Notes: a model not told the origin generated them from the sequence alone. Positions 44,995-54,800 are shown, numbered from the stretch's first letter. The stretch: 64,000 bases of DNA from Pseudomonas fulva (GCF_023517795.1 NZ_CP082928.1:4588001-4652000); one strand, 5' to 3'. Program-made: numbers and translations.

Positions 44995-46407
44995 ATGCCC
45001 GCGTACATGATCGGCGTATCCCACAAAAACAATGATCGGGAGTTGCCCCAATTGAATAACGTCCAAGGTTCAGCCGACCCGCAGGTTGTCGCCCGCGCGG
45101 TCTCGAAAGTGAAACGCCACGTATTGCCGCTGTTCGTGGTCATGTTCATCGTCAACTACATCGACCGGGTGAACATCGGCTTCGTGCGCAGCCACCTGGA
45201 AACCGACCTGGGTATCGGCGCCGCCGCCTATGGCTTGGGTGCCGGCCTGTTCTTCATCGGCTACGCGCTGTTCGAAGTGCCCTCGAACATGCTGCTGCAG
45301 CGCTACGGCGCCAAGGTGTGGCTGACCCGCATCATGTTCACCTGGGGCATCGTCGCCACCGCGATGGCCTTCGTGCCCAACGAAACCTGGTTCTACATCC
45401 TGCGCTTCTTGCTCGGCGTCGCGGAGGCCGGGTTCTTCCCGGGCGTGGTGTACTACTTCACCAAGTGGCTGCCGGCCGGCGAGCGTGGCAAGGCCATGGC
45501 CATCTTCCTCAGCGGCTCGGCGATCGCCTCGATCATCTCCGGGCCGCTGTCGGGTGCACTGCTGCAGATCGACGGCCTGGGCATGAAGGGCTGGCAGTGG
45601 ATGTTCTTCATCGAGGGCATGTTCTCGGTGGTGCTGTGCGGCTTCGTGTGGTTCTGGCTGGACTCGCTGCCCAAGGACGCCAAGTGGCTGACCCGCGAGG
45701 AAAGCCAGGCACTGACCGACTGCATCGACGAAGAGCAGCGCCAGCGCCAACTGGCGGCGGGGGAGACCGGCGCGGTCAAGCACTCGGCCTTCAAGCTGCT
45801 GCGTGACCCGCAGATCATGCTGTTCTGCTTCCTGTACTTCTCCATCTCGCTGACCATCTATGGTTGCACCTTCTGGCTGCCGAGCATCATCCGCTCCATG
45901 GGCGGGCTGGGCGACTTCGAGATCGGCCTGTTCAACTCCATCCCCTGGATCATCTCGGTAGTGGCCATGTACGCCTTCGCGGCCCTGGCCTCGCGCTACA
46001 AGTGGCAGCAGGCCTGGGCCTCGGCGGCGTTCATCATCGCGGCGTTCGGGCTGTTCATGTCGACCACCGGTGGGCCGGTGTTCTCCTTCGTCGCCATCTG
46101 CTTCGCGGCGATCGGCTTCAAGGCGGCGTCCTCGCTGTTCTGGCCGATTCCCCAGGCCTACCTGGATGCGCGCATCGCCGCGGCGGTGATCGCCCTGATC
46201 AACTCGGTGGGCAGCCTGGGCGGCTTCGTGGCACCGGCCACCTTCGGCTATCTCGAGCAGCACACCGGATCCATCGAGGGTGGCCTGATCGGCCTGGCGG
46301 TGGTCTCCCTGGTCGCCGGCATCCTGGTGTTCATGACCAGGACCAGCAAGGGTGCCAAGGGCAACGGCAATGGCGTGAGCCCCAAGCCAGCCGTGACGCC
46401 CGCCTGA
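44995..46407 (+). CDS. MFS transporter, glucarate/galactarate (ACS) type
   Basis: A 470-residue anion:cation symporter-family MFS protein. Strong family blocks: MFIVNYIDRVNIGFVRSHL (TM1), LFEVPSNMLLQRYGAKVW (loop 2-3), and LLGVAEAGFFPGVVYYFTKW. Relatives import hexarates, hexuronates and tartrate. The ATG at 44995 was kept, but the first 25 residues are atypical and a TTG at about 45052 with GGAG upstream is an alternative start. The enolase-superfamily dehydratase follows on the same strand. Confidence 0.85.
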   Translation: MPAYMIGVSHKNNDRELPQLNNVQGSADPQVVARAVSKVKRHVLPLFVVMFIVNYIDRVNIGFVRSHLETDLGIGAAAYGLGAGLFFIGYALFEVPSNMLLQRYGAKVWLTRIMFTWGIVATAMAFVPNETWFYILRFLLGVAEAGFFPGVVYYFTKWLPAGERGKAMAIFLSGSAIASIISGPLSGALLQIDGLGMKGWQWMFFIEGMFSVVLCGFVWFWLDSLPKDAKWLTREESQALTDCIDEEQRQRQLAAGETGAVKHSAFKLLRDPQIMLFCFLYFSISLTIYGCTFWLPSIIRSMGGLGDFEIGLFNSIPWIISVVAMYAFAALASRYKWQQAWASAAFIIAAFGLFMSTTGGPVFSFVAICFAAIGFKAASSLFWPIPQAYLDARIAAAVIALINSVGSLGGFVAPATFGYLEQHTGSIEGGLIGLAVVSLVAGILVFMTRTSKGAKGNGNGVSPKPAVTPA

Positions 46408-46434
46408 CATGCACAGGCGCTGGCCGGGCTAGCC

Positions 46435-46511
46435 GTAGGGTGGACGACGCTTCATCCGTCCACCGCTCTGCGATCGCAGTGGTGGACAAAAAGAGCGTTG
46501 TCCACCCTACG
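46435..46511. repeat. BIME: overlapping inverted REP pair
   Basis: Plus unit 46435-46475 (GTAG-GGTGGACGACG...GTCCACC) and minus unit 46471-46511 (GTAG-GGTGGACAACG...TTGTCCACC on its own strand) share a central GCGATCGC. It lies between the transporter and dehydratase genes. Confidence 0.85.
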
Positions 46512-46630
46512 TCATGACCGTCCGATTTTGCTTTCCTGCGAACTTAAAAAAGATCGTGAAAAGGCCCTAAGAGAAGTACCAGCGCCGGCATGGCCGGCGC
46601 AGCAAACTTGCGATTCAAGGAGTTTCAATC

Positions 46631-47905
46631 ATGAAGATCAAAAACGTACGCGTAACGCCGATTGCGTTTCGTGACGCACCGCTGCTCAACGCCAGCGGCA
46701 TCCACGAACCCTACGCGCTGCGCTCGATCATCGAAGTGGAAAGCGACAACGGCTTTATCGGCCTGGGCGAAAGCTATGGCGATGCGCCGGTGCTCAGCGT
46801 GCTGCAGGCCATGCAGGATTCGCTGGTCGGCCTCGACCCCTTCGACCTCAATGGCCTGCGTGCCCGGGTAGTGAAGACCGTTGCCGCGCTCAAGCCGGGC
46901 ACCGCGGGCGCCGAGCTGGCGCCGGGCTCGCACCCGAGCAAGCAGGTGGCCAATGCCTACTCGGCCTTCGAGGTGGCCTTTCTCGACCTGCAGGCACGCT
47001 CGCTGGGCATGCCGCTGGTGGATCTGCTCGGCGGCGCGGTGCGCGATCGCGTACCGTTCAGCGCCTACCTGTTTCTCAAGTACGCCGAGCACCTGGGCTC
47101 GCCCTACAAGCCGGATCGCTGGGGCGAGGGCATCAGCCCGGAGCAGATGGTCGCCCAGGCGCGCACCATGATAGAGGAGAACGGCTTCAAGAGCATCAAG
47201 CTCAAGGCCGGCACCTTGCTCGGTCCCGAGCATGAAGTGGCGTGCATCAAGGCGCTGCGCCAGGCCTTCCCGGAGGCGCCGCTGCGTATCGACCCGAACG
47301 GCAACTGGTCGGTGGAGACCTCGCTGCGCATGGCCGAGCTGCTTGGCGATGACCTGGAATACTACGAGGACCCGTGCCCGGGCCTGGAGGGCATGGCCGA
47401 GGTGCACAAGCGCACCGGCATCCCGCTGGCCACCAACATGGTGGTCACCGACTTCGACGAGTTCCGCCGCAGCGTGGCGCTGGGCAGCGTGCAGATCGTG
47501 CTCGCCGACCACCATTACTGGGGCGGCCTGCGCGACACGCAGATCCTGGCGCGCATGTGCGACACCTTCGGCCTGGGCGTGTCGATGCACTCCAACTCGC
47601 ACCTGGGTATCAGCCTGATGGCCATGACCCACGTGGCGGCCGCGGTGCCCAACCTGTCCTACGCCTGCGATACCCACTACCCATGGCAGGAGCCGGACGA
47701 GGAAGTGATCAAGGGCGGCAAGCTGCCTATCGTCGATGGCTGCGTGGCGCTGACCCGGGCGCCGGGTTTGGGCGTCGAGCTGGACTACGAGCAGTTGGCC
47801 AAGCTCAACGACCAGTACCTGACCTGCGGCATCCGCTCGCGCAACGACGTGACCCAGATGCAGAAGTACGACCCGAGCTGGAAGGCGCTGAAACCGCGCT
47901 TCTGA
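46631..47905 (+). CDS. Glucarate dehydratase-family enolase superfamily protein
   Basis: A 424-residue enolase-superfamily enzyme of the glucarate dehydratase group. The general base lysines are in SIKLKAGT (KxK), metal ligands in LRIDPNGNW, YYEDPC and VLADHHYWGG, and the second base His in MHSNSHLGI. It would dehydrate a hexarate to 5-keto-4-deoxyglucarate. At 424 residues it is a little shorter than typical GudD, so a paralogue with a different acid sugar is possible. AAGGAG precedes the ATG. No 5-keto-4-deoxyglucarate dehydratase lies nearby. Confidence 0.85.
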   Translation: MKIKNVRVTPIAFRDAPLLNASGIHEPYALRSIIEVESDNGFIGLGESYGDAPVLSVLQAMQDSLVGLDPFDLNGLRARVVKTVAALKPGTAGAELAPGSHPSKQVANAYSAFEVAFLDLQARSLGMPLVDLLGGAVRDRVPFSAYLFLKYAEHLGSPYKPDRWGEGISPEQMVAQARTMIEENGFKSIKLKAGTLLGPEHEVACIKALRQAFPEAPLRIDPNGNWSVETSLRMAELLGDDLEYYEDPCPGLEGMAEVHKRTGIPLATNMVVTDFDEFRRSVALGSVQIVLADHHYWGGLRDTQILARMCDTFGLGVSMHSNSHLGISLMAMTHVAAAVPNLSYACDTHYPWQEPDEEVIKGGKLPIVDGCVALTRAPGLGVELDYEQLAKLNDQYLTCGIRSRNDVTQMQKYDPSWKALKPRF

Positions 47906-47939
47906 TCCCGCACCTGCCGAGGTGGCCGCCCTGGCCGCC

Positions 47940-48509
47940 TCACTCCTTTCCCATGCCGGCCTTCAGTAAGGCCAACGCTGCGCGGGTTTCGATTACCTGG
48001 GCGTATTCGTCCTGCAGGTTGGCCAGGGCCATGGCATGCACCTCGTCAGCGCTGCGCAGCACGCCGTGGTAGTCCGCCTTGGCGAAGGTAAAGCAACCAT
48101 CGGCGACCACGTGGGTGGTGAAACCCAGGTTGCCCGCCGAGCGTGCCGTCGCTTCCACGGAATTGTTGGTGCTGACCCCGACGATCACCACGGCCTCGAG
48201 GCCGCGTACCCGTAGCCAGCGTTCCAGGCCGGAGTGGGTGAAGGCATCGGGCACGTTCTTCTCGACCACATGTTCCCGGGGCAAGGGCTGCAGCGCCGGC
48301 TGGAATTCCACACCGGCCTGGCCCGGCGCGAACAACGAGTCTGCCGACCGGGAGATATGGCGGACATGCACCACCGGTGCGCCTGCCAGGCGCCAGGCCT
48401 GCAGCAGTTCGCCGATGCGCGCCGGGGCGTCGGGGTTGTTGCGCAGGCCGGCGGCCGGCTCGAGCATGCCGCGCTGCATGTCGATGATGATCAGGGTGGG
48501 CTGGGCCAT
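47940..48509 (-). CDS. Isochorismatase-family cysteine hydrolase
   Basis: A 189-residue hydrolase with the family start TLIIIDMQRGML giving the catalytic Asp, a lysine in VVEKNVPDAFTHSGLE, and the nucleophile region VVIVGVSTNNSVEATAR, where the usual Cys is replaced by Ser or Asn (VSTNNSVE in place of V-x-T-x-x-CV). Loss of the cysteine is notable, since that residue is the nucleophile in amidohydrolase members. The ATG at 48509 has AAGG upstream. Substrate is unknown. Confidence 0.8.
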   Translation of the reverse strand: MAQPTLIIIDMQRGMLEPAAGLRNNPDAPARIGELLQAWRLAGAPVVHVRHISRSADSLFAPGQAGVEFQPALQPLPREHVVEKNVPDAFTHSGLERWLRVRGLEAVVIVGVSTNNSVEATARSAGNLGFTTHVVADGCFTFAKADYHGVLRSADEVHAMALANLQDEYAQVIETRAALALLKAGMGKE

Positions 48510-48753
48510 GGGACTACCTTGTGTCGGGTGGCAGGGCACTTCCAGGGGAATTGCCGCTCTATAGAATAATCCCCTCGCTCTCAGTATTGCATCTTGCACG
48601 ACCAGAATCCGGTTACCGTGCAGGATGCATAGTTCAATTATTTTTTGTCTGTAAATAGTCCTTTTAAATCAATGGCTTAGATTTTTCCAATAGCTGGCAT
48701 GCAGTCTGCAATATCCCTCTCGACGAAGGAACACCACTCAGAGGGTACGAGCC

Positions 48754-49104
48754 ATGCAATACGCCATCCAGCACCTGATCGAAAACCTCCCGGACTACGC
48801 CATCGATTTCAAGAAGCGCCCCGACGGGATGTTGCTGATGACGTTGCGCAAGGATGGTGAAGTTGCGTTCGTGAAGGCGATCGACCGCCAGACCGTTTTC
48901 TGCGAGACCCGCGTACAGGCGCTGTTGCACGAGATCATGCGTGACAGCAAACTGATCAGTGGCGAAATCAACTGGAAGGGGCAGGGCGCCCAGTGGATCG
49001 ATCGCAGCCTGCCGACCTTTACCGGTGCGCCGATCAACCCGACCGCTGCCAAGATGATGTGGGCCCGTCGCGGCCGCGATGGCAGCTACCGCGCTACCGC
49101 CTGA
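48754..49104 (+). CDS. Small conserved-looking hypothetical protein
   Basis: A 116-residue soluble protein starting MQYAIQHLIENLPDYAIDFK, with a basic C-terminal tail (MMWARRGRDGSY) and no recognised motif. GC usage matches the host, AGAGG lies upstream, and a strong terminator follows 19 bases after the stop, so it is probably a genuine single-gene unit. No function can be assigned. Confidence 0.65.
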   Translation: MQYAIQHLIENLPDYAIDFKKRPDGMLLMTLRKDGEVAFVKAIDRQTVFCETRVQALLHEIMRDSKLISGEINWKGQGAQWIDRSLPTFTGAPINPTAAKMMWARRGRDGSYRATA

Positions 49105-49122
49105 CCTCGGTCAGCAGGCTCG

Positions 49123-49150
49123 AAAAAGCCCCGCCCAGGCGGGGCTTTTT
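49123..49150 (+). terminator. Rho-independent terminator
   Basis: AAAAAGCCCCGCC-cag-GCGGGGCTTTTT: an 8-bp GC stem with A/T flanks, able to work in both directions. It ends the small hypothetical gene. Confidence 0.9.
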
Positions 49151-49553
49151 CATGCTCGCATGACGCCTTTGCGCGTTCGATACCGGCGCGGGCCAACTGG
49201 TGCGCATCGCACTGCGCAAACTGTCCTCGCCGCGCAGCCGCTACGGCAATTCGCTATCGAATGGCGAAATCCTCACAGGGCATCTGGCTGAGCAGTCGAG
49301 TCGCGCATTCGCTCGCCATCCGCCTCTACTATCTGCGCGGGCGCCTCGGTGATGCGGCAAGCGCCATAATTTGTTACCTGCTCATGACAAGTATTGAATG
49401 CCGATGCGCGGCCCGCCTGGACAGCGGTTGGCAATGCGCCAGGGCCTTTTTTGCGCGCTGAAAACCCGGGTGCGGGCGATCAGCCAGTATCTGTCACAAA
49501 AAGTTCATGAGATTGATGCAAAGTGCGGGCTCCCGCTCACAAGGAGTCCCCTG
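49151..49553. other. pst upstream region
   Basis: About 400 bases with no convincing gene. A short frame at 49261-49461 has no family features. The functional content I can identify is the PHO box at 49491-49508, close to the pstS start. Confidence 0.5.
49491..49508 (+). promoter_or_regulatory. PHO box of pstS
   Basis: CTGTCACAAAAAGTTCAT matches the PhoB box layout of two 7-bp direct units (CTGTCAT-like) separated by four A-rich bases. It lies 46 bases before the pstS ATG, so phosphate starvation should activate the operon. Confidence 0.8.
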
Positions 49554-50585
49554 ATGAAAAAGCTAATCAAGTCTGCCGCCATCGCCTTTACGGTTTCTCT
49601 TTGTGCCACCTCGGTGTCTTTTGCCGCGGAAAATCTGCGACTGACCGGCTCCGGTGCAAGCTTCCCTGCGCCGATCTACCTGACTTGGTTCAAGGATTTC
49701 AGCAAGAACACGCCCGGCGTTACCGTCGACTACCAATCCAAGGGTAGCGGTGCCGGCGTACAGGATTTTCTGAACAAGACCGTCGATTTCGCCGCCAGTG
49801 ACTCGGCGATGAAGGAGGAAGATATCGCCAAGGTGCCCGAAGGCGTGCAAATGCTGCCGATGACCGCGGGCGAAATCGTTCTGGCCTACAACCTGCCGGG
49901 CAACCCGAAGGGTGTCAAACTGCCCCGTGACGTCTACTCGAACATCTTCCTGGGCAAGATCACCCAGTGGAACGATCCGCAGATCGTCGCCGCCAACCCC
50001 GACCTGGAACTGCCCGATCTGCCGATCACCGTCGTCGTGCGCGCTGACTCCAGCGGCACCACCGCCGTATTCACCAAGCACCTGTCGGCCATCAACGGCG
50101 AATTCAACAAGCAGCTGGGCGAAGGCAACACGGTCAACTGGCCTGCCAGCGACAAGTTCATCAAGTCGCCGAAAAACGACGGCGTGACCGCTACCGTTCG
50201 CCAGACGCCCGGTTCCATCGGCTACATCGAGTACGGCTTCGCCAAACTGGCCAAGGTCGACTTCGCCGTGCTGGAGAACAAGGCCGGTGAATATGTAGTG
50301 CCGAACGCCGAAAGCGGTGCCGAAGCGCTCGCTGCCGTGAAGATGCCGGAAAACCTGGTGGCCTGGCTGCCGGACCCGGACGGTGCCAAGTCCTACCCGA
50401 TCACCACCTACACCTGGATGATCTTCCGCAAGGACAACGGTAACCCGGCCAAGGCCAAGGCCCTGCGCGACATGGTCGAGTACAGCCTGACCGAAGGTCA
50501 GAAGATCGCCGATTCGATGGGCTACATCCCGCTGCCGCAATCGGTCATCGACCAGGTTCGCAAAGCGTCTGCCAACATCCAGTAA
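49554..50585 (+). CDS. pstS: Phosphate ABC transporter substrate-binding protein PstS
   Basis: A 343-residue periplasmic phosphate-binding protein with a signal peptide (MKKLIKSAAIAFTVSLCATS, cleavage near SFAAE). Phosphate-ligand motifs are TGSGASFPAP, GSGAGVQDF, and VRADSSGTT. It delivers phosphate to PstCA. AAGGAG is well placed before the ATG at 49554, and a PHO box lies upstream. First gene of pstSCAB. Confidence 0.95.
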   Translation: MKKLIKSAAIAFTVSLCATSVSFAAENLRLTGSGASFPAPIYLTWFKDFSKNTPGVTVDYQSKGSGAGVQDFLNKTVDFAASDSAMKEEDIAKVPEGVQMLPMTAGEIVLAYNLPGNPKGVKLPRDVYSNIFLGKITQWNDPQIVAANPDLELPDLPITVVVRADSSGTTAVFTKHLSAINGEFNKQLGEGNTVNWPASDKFIKSPKNDGVTATVRQTPGSIGYIEYGFAKLAKVDFAVLENKAGEYVVPNAESGAEALAAVKMPENLVAWLPDPDGAKSYPITTYTWMIFRKDNGNPAKAKALRDMVEYSLTEGQKIADSMGYIPLPQSVIDQVRKASANIQ

Positions 50586-50647
50586 TGCCCGCCAGGCCCC
50601 TTGCGGTAGATGCCGCAAGGGGCCAGCAATTGCGTCGGAATTAGCCA

Positions 50648-51613
50648 ATGACCAGCCCTTTCCTTGTACCAGACAATCCTGATTCTGCTTGTCGGCCGCC
50701 TTCCAAGAAGGATTTTCTGGTCGACCGCACCTTCCGCGCCCTCGCCCGAGTAGGCGTGGTTCTGATTCTGGCCGTGGTCTTCGCTCTGGTATTCGAAGTC
50801 GGGAGCAAAGCGCTTCCCGGCATGCAGGAATATGGATTCGATGTACTGTTTGGCACCGTCTGGGATGTCAATCAGAACAAGTACGGCATCCTGCCCGCCA
50901 TCTGGGGCACGCTGTACAGCGCCTTTATCGCCCTGTTGATCGCTGGTTTCTTCGGCATCAGCATGGCCATCTTCCTGACCCAGGATTTTCTGCCGGCCAA
51001 GCTCGCTGCGGTGTTTCGCACCATCGTCGAGCTGCTGGCGGCCATCCCCAGCGTCGTCTACGGCCTGTGGGGCATCTACGTGGTGATCCCGGCCATCCGG
51101 CCGCTGACCACCTGGTTGCACGCCGAACTCAGCTGGATTCCTTTTTTCGGCTCTTCGCTGAGCGGCCCAGGGCTGCTGCCTGCCGCGCTGGTGCTGGCGA
51201 TCATGATTCTGCCGACCATTGCTGCGGTGTCCCAGGATGCGCTCTCCAGCGTTCCCATGAAGACCAAGCAGGCCGCCTACGGCATGGGCACCACCCATTG
51301 GGAAGCGATTCTCAAGGTGATGGTGCCGTCCGCCGCGACCGGTATCTTCGGCTCGCTGGTGCTGGGCCTTGGCCGCGCCCTGGGTGAAACCATGGCACTG
51401 GCCATGCTGGTCGGTAACGCCAACAACATTTCCCTGTCGCTGTTCGCGCCGGCCAACACCCTGGCGGCGCTGCTGGCCCTGAACTTCCCGGAAGCGGGGC
51501 CGCGCGAGGTCGAGGTGTTGATGTACGCCGCACTGGTGCTGATGCTGATCACCCTGATCGTCAACATCATCGGCTCGATGCTGATGGTCTACGCCCAGCG
51601 GGGCCATAAATAA
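50648..51613 (+). CDS. pstC: Phosphate ABC transporter permease PstC
   Basis: A 321-residue inner-membrane permease with six hydrophobic segments. The ABC-coupling EAA-type loop is in YGMGTTHWEAILKVMVPSA, and ETMALAMLVGNA is typical of PstC. With PstA it forms the phosphate channel energised by PstB. Its stop and the pstA start overlap by one base (TAATG). Confidence 0.94.
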   Translation: MTSPFLVPDNPDSACRPPSKKDFLVDRTFRALARVGVVLILAVVFALVFEVGSKALPGMQEYGFDVLFGTVWDVNQNKYGILPAIWGTLYSAFIALLIAGFFGISMAIFLTQDFLPAKLAAVFRTIVELLAAIPSVVYGLWGIYVVIPAIRPLTTWLHAELSWIPFFGSSLSGPGLLPAALVLAIMILPTIAAVSQDALSSVPMKTKQAAYGMGTTHWEAILKVMVPSAATGIFGSLVLGLGRALGETMALAMLVGNANNISLSLFAPANTLAALLALNFPEAGPREVEVLMYAALVLMLITLIVNIIGSMLMVYAQRGHK

Positions 51614-52506
51614 TGACTGACCTGACTGCTCCTCCCGCCGAAATGCCGAGCCTGCAGCGCCGCTTCGAGGGCCGTGCGCTGCGTAGCCTGGTGCTGACCG
51701 GCATGGCTTGGCTCGTGGCGTTGCTGGCCAGCGTGCCGCTGCTCTCCGTGCTCTACATGCTGATCACCCGTGGCGGCGCGCGCCTCAGCCTGGAAGTGTT
51801 CACCGAACTGCCACCGACCGGTTTCGAGACCGGCGGTGGCTTTGGTAACGCCATGGCGGGCACCTTCGTGATGGTCGGCATCGCGGCTGCCATCGCCGTG
51901 CCGGTCGGCATTCTCGCGGCGATTTTCCTGGCCGAGCTGGGGCCCCATAGCCGGCTCGCCAATGCCGCGCGCTTCGCGGCCAAGATGCTCACCGGGCTGC
52001 CATCCATTCTCGCCGGGGTGTTCGCCTACGCGCTGGTGGTCGTCACCACCGGCACCTATTCGGCACCGGCCGGCGGCGTGGCCCTGGCGGTATTGATGCT
52101 GCCCATCGTCGTGCTGACCGCCGAAGAGGCGATGAAGATGGTGCCCAAGGTCATGAAGGACGCTGCCTACGGCATGGGCTGCACCCGCTCCCAGGTGGTC
52201 TGGAAGATCATCCTGCCGACCGGCCTGCCGGCGATCCTCACTGGCGTCATGCTGGCTGTGGCCCGCGCCGCTGGCGAAACCGCGCCGCTGCTGTTTACCG
52301 CGCTGTTCAGCAACTACTGGATCTACCACAACGGTGAGCTGGCCGTGATGAATCCCACGGCATCGCTTGCCGTACTCATCTACAACTTCTCCGGCATGCC
52401 GTTCGACAATCAGCTTGAGCTCGCCTGGGCCGCTTCGCTGGTCCTGGTGTTGATCGTGCTCATGGTGAATGTCATCAGCCGTATTTTCGGCAAGCCCAAG
52501 TATTGA
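51613..52506 (+). CDS. pstA: Phosphate ABC transporter permease PstA
   Basis: A 297-residue permease paired with PstC. Six membrane segments are visible; the coupling loop is [20 protein letters not shown] and the following [20 protein letters not shown] is characteristic of PstA. The start shares a base with the pstC stop. It is followed within 20 bases by pstB. Confidence 0.94.
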   Translation: MTDLTAPPAEMPSLQRRFEGRALRSLVLTGMAWLVALLASVPLLSVLYMLITRGGARLSLEVFTELPPTGFETGGGFGNAMAGTFVMVGIAAAIAVPVGILAAIFLAELGPHSRLANAARFAAKMLTGLPSILAGVFAYALVVVTTGTYSAPAGGVALAVLMLPIVVLTAEEAMKMVPKVMKDAAYGMGCTRSQVVWKIILPTGLPAILTGVMLAVARAAGETAPLLFTALFSNYWIYHNGELAVMNPTASLAVLIYNFSGMPFDNQLELAWAASLVLVLIVLMVNVISRIFGKPKY

Positions 52507-52525
52507 GAATGGGAGCACTCTGATT

Positions 52526-53344
52526 GTGAACCAATTATCCCCACAAATGGCCGCCCCGTTCGAGACCCACGCACCCGTGGTCATGGACTGCAAGCTGGAC
52601 AAGATTTTCTACGGCAACTTCCTGGCCGTGCGCGACAGCCATGTGCCGATCGAGAAGAACAAGATCACCGGTTTCATCGGCCCGTCCGGTTGCGGCAAGA
52701 GTACCGTGCTACGCAGCCTCAACCGCATGAACGACCTGATCAAGGGCTTCCGCTTCGAAGGGCACGTGCACTTTCTCGGTCAGGATGTCTACGGCAAGGG
52801 CGTCGATCCGGTGGTGGTGCGCCGCTACATCGGCATGGTGTTCCAGCAGCCCAACCCGTTCTCGATGAGCATCTTCGACAACGTCGCGTTCGGCCTGCGG
52901 CTCAATCGCTACAAGGGCGACCTGGGCGACCGCGTCAAGCATGCCCTGCAAGGCGCCGCACTGTGGGACGAGGTCAAGGACAAGCTCAAGGTCAGCGGCC
53001 TGTCGCTGTCCGGCGGCCAGCAGCAGCGTCTGTGTATCGCCCGCGCCATCGCCACCGAGCCGGAAGTGCTGCTGCTCGACGAACCCTGCTCGGCGCTCGA
53101 CCCGATCGCCACGCGCCGGGTCGAGGAGCTGATGATCGAGTTGAAGAAGGACTACACCATCGCCCTGGTGACCCACAACATGCAGCAGGCCATCCGTGTG
53201 GCCGACACCACGGCGTTCTTCTCGGTGGACATCTCCCAGGGCACCCGCACGGGCTACCTGGTCGAGATGGGCGCAACGGACCAGATCTTCGGCAATCCCC
53301 GAGAGAAAATGACCGAGGACTACATCAGCGGCAAGTTCAGCTAA
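52526..53344 (+). CDS. pstB: Phosphate ABC transporter ATPase PstB
   Basis: A 272-residue ABC ATPase: Walker [11 protein letters not shown]-loop region [13 protein letters not shown], signature [14 protein letters not shown], and Walker [14 protein letters not shown] use the GTG at 52526, which has GGGAG ten bases upstream; an ATG at 52547 would remove seven residues. It energises phosphate import through PstCA. phoU does not follow it in this window, unlike many pst operons. Confidence 0.94.
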   Translation: MNQLSPQMAAPFETHAPVVMDCKLDKIFYGNFLAVRDSHVPIEKNKITGFIGPSGCGKSTVLRSLNRMNDLIKGFRFEGHVHFLGQDVYGKGVDPVVVRRYIGMVFQQPNPFSMSIFDNVAFGLRLNRYKGDLGDRVKHALQGAALWDEVKDKLKVSGLSLSGGQQQRLCIARAIATEPEVLLLDEPCSALDPIATRRVEELMIELKKDYTIALVTHNMQQAIRVADTTAFFSVDISQGTRTGYLVEMGATDQIFGNPREKMTEDYISGKFS

Positions 53345-53443
53345 CCGCTGTCATCGCTGCAGGCCGAATGCCGTGAGGAGTGGAAACGCTCCAACGGGTA
53401 TCGGCCGTTTTGTCGTTTCAAAATTTTTCGTACAGGAATGCCA

Positions 53444-54145
53444 ATGCCTGCCAAGCGTCGCCTTGATTTACCTGCGGTGGAGCACGCGCTGCGCGAGGTG
53501 CAGAGTCGCTTCGCCGAACTCAGCCGGCACTTTACCGAGCCTCGCGATCCGCTCACCGATGAAGTGCTGGAAAATGTGCTTGAGGGCTACGGGCTGATTG
53601 ACGAATATGTCGCCCGCGGCATCGACCTGTTCGAACTGCAGAACCTGAACCTGATGCTGGAACTCAATGCCACCGTACTCTGTGGGCAAGACGCGGCACG
53701 TCGGCAGGAGTTCGCCCAGCACCTGGCGGCGACTGAAGCGCACTTCTTCAACAACATCGAAGGCGGAATCAAAGACGTGTTCAACTGGTATTGCGCCCAT
53801 CGCGGCGAATCGGTCTGGAAGCGTGCCGCCGGCGTCTATGTGCGGATTCTCAGCAAGCCGCAGCTGTTCATCGAAGGCAACAACCGTACCGGCTCGTTGA
53901 TCGTCAGCTACCTGCTGATGCGTGATGGGCAGCCGCCTTTCGTACTGACCCTGGAAAATGCCGAAGGCTACTTCAATCCCTCTTCGGTGATCCGCAACTC
54001 CGCCAAGCACGGGGTGAAGGCCTTGTACGAACTGCCCAAGATCAAGAAGAAATACGCTGCGTTTCTCGAGGACCAGTCGCCCGAGCGCAAGAAGTTCTTT
54101 ATCAGCGAGAAGAAGCTCGCTGCGGCACAGCGGTGGGAGGCGTAA
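53444..54145 (+). CDS. Fic-fold protein with degenerate active-site motif
   Basis: A 233-residue helical protein. Residues 140-148 read QLFIEGNNR, which aligns with the Fic motif HxFxxGNGR but has Gln for the catalytic His and Asn for the second Gly; the Phe, Glu, Gly, Asn and Arg remain, and FVLTLENAEGYFNPSSVI resembles the next Fic helix. AMP transfer is therefore unlikely, and a binding or regulatory role more plausible. AGGA lies six bases before the ATG at 53444. It follows pstB by 100 bases and overlaps a HAD gene, so it may be in the Pho regulon. Confidence 0.65.
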   Translation: MPAKRRLDLPAVEHALREVQSRFAELSRHFTEPRDPLTDEVLENVLEGYGLIDEYVARGIDLFELQNLNLMLELNATVLCGQDAARRQEFAQHLAATEAHFFNNIEGGIKDVFNWYCAHRGESVWKRAAGVYVRILSKPQLFIEGNNRTGSLIVSYLLMRDGQPPFVLTLENAEGYFNPSSVIRNSAKHGVKALYELPKIKKKYAAFLEDQSPERKKFFISEKKLAAAQRWEA

Positions 54146-54777
54146 TGAACAAGCGTTTTGCAGCCCGGCTATCTCACCTCACCGATCTGCCGACGTTGCA
54201 GTCCTTCAGAGGTCTCGTCCCGCTGGCTTCGCTCAAGCGCCAGCGCCTGCGCATTTCTTTCGACATCGACGACACCCTGGCTTGCCAGGCCCTGCATAGC
54301 GACGCCGAACCGAGCAGGCTGCCGGCGTTCATCCATCGCTGGCTCGGCGAGCCGCTGCGCATCGGCACCCGTTCGCTGATTCGCGAGCTGCGCCGGCAGA
54401 ATTGCAGCGTGTGGATCTACACCTCGTCCGGGCGCACGCCTGCGTACATCCGGCGCTGGCTGATGCTCCACGGCATTCACGTCGACGGCGTGGTGAACAG
54501 CGTGCGCCACAAGCATGCGCTGACCGCGCGCGGGCTGTCCCACGCGCCCTCGAAGCTGCCGTCGGCATTCGATATCGACCTGCACGTCGACGATTCCGAA
54601 GGCGTGCAGATCGAAGGCCAGCACCATGGCTTTCGCGTGGTGGTGGTGCGCCCCGATGATCAGCAGTGGGCACAGCAGGTGCTGGGCGCGGTGGCGCAGG
54701 TGCAGAGGCAGATAAGTCGGCAGCAGGTGGTACGCCGGACCAAGGTCGTGCGGGGTGCGGAAGTTTATTCGTCCTGA
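54145..54777 (+). CDS. HAD-superfamily hydrolase-like protein
   Basis: A 210-residue HAD-fold protein: motif I is FDIDDTLAC (nucleophile Asp and acid/base Asp), motif II TSSGR near residue 92, and motif IV VDDSEG near 150. A basic N-terminus of about 35 residues precedes the fold. The start overlaps the Fic-like gene's stop by one base. A phosphatase role is likely, fitting a phosphate-starvation context, but the substrate is unknown. A strong terminator follows. Confidence 0.75.
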   Translation: MNKRFAARLSHLTDLPTLQSFRGLVPLASLKRQRLRISFDIDDTLACQALHSDAEPSRLPAFIHRWLGEPLRIGTRSLIRELRRQNCSVWIYTSSGRTPAYIRRWLMLHGIHVDGVVNSVRHKHALTARGLSHAPSKLPSAFDIDLHVDDSEGVQIEGQHHGFRVVVVRPDDQQWAQQVLGAVAQVQRQISRQQVVRRTKVVRGAEVYSS

Positions 54778-54800
54778 GGCCAGGCTTTTCAAACCGATCT

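Noticed and set aside
49261..49461. Small frame before pstS
   Set aside because: No ribosome site or homology cue; lies in the pst promoter region.
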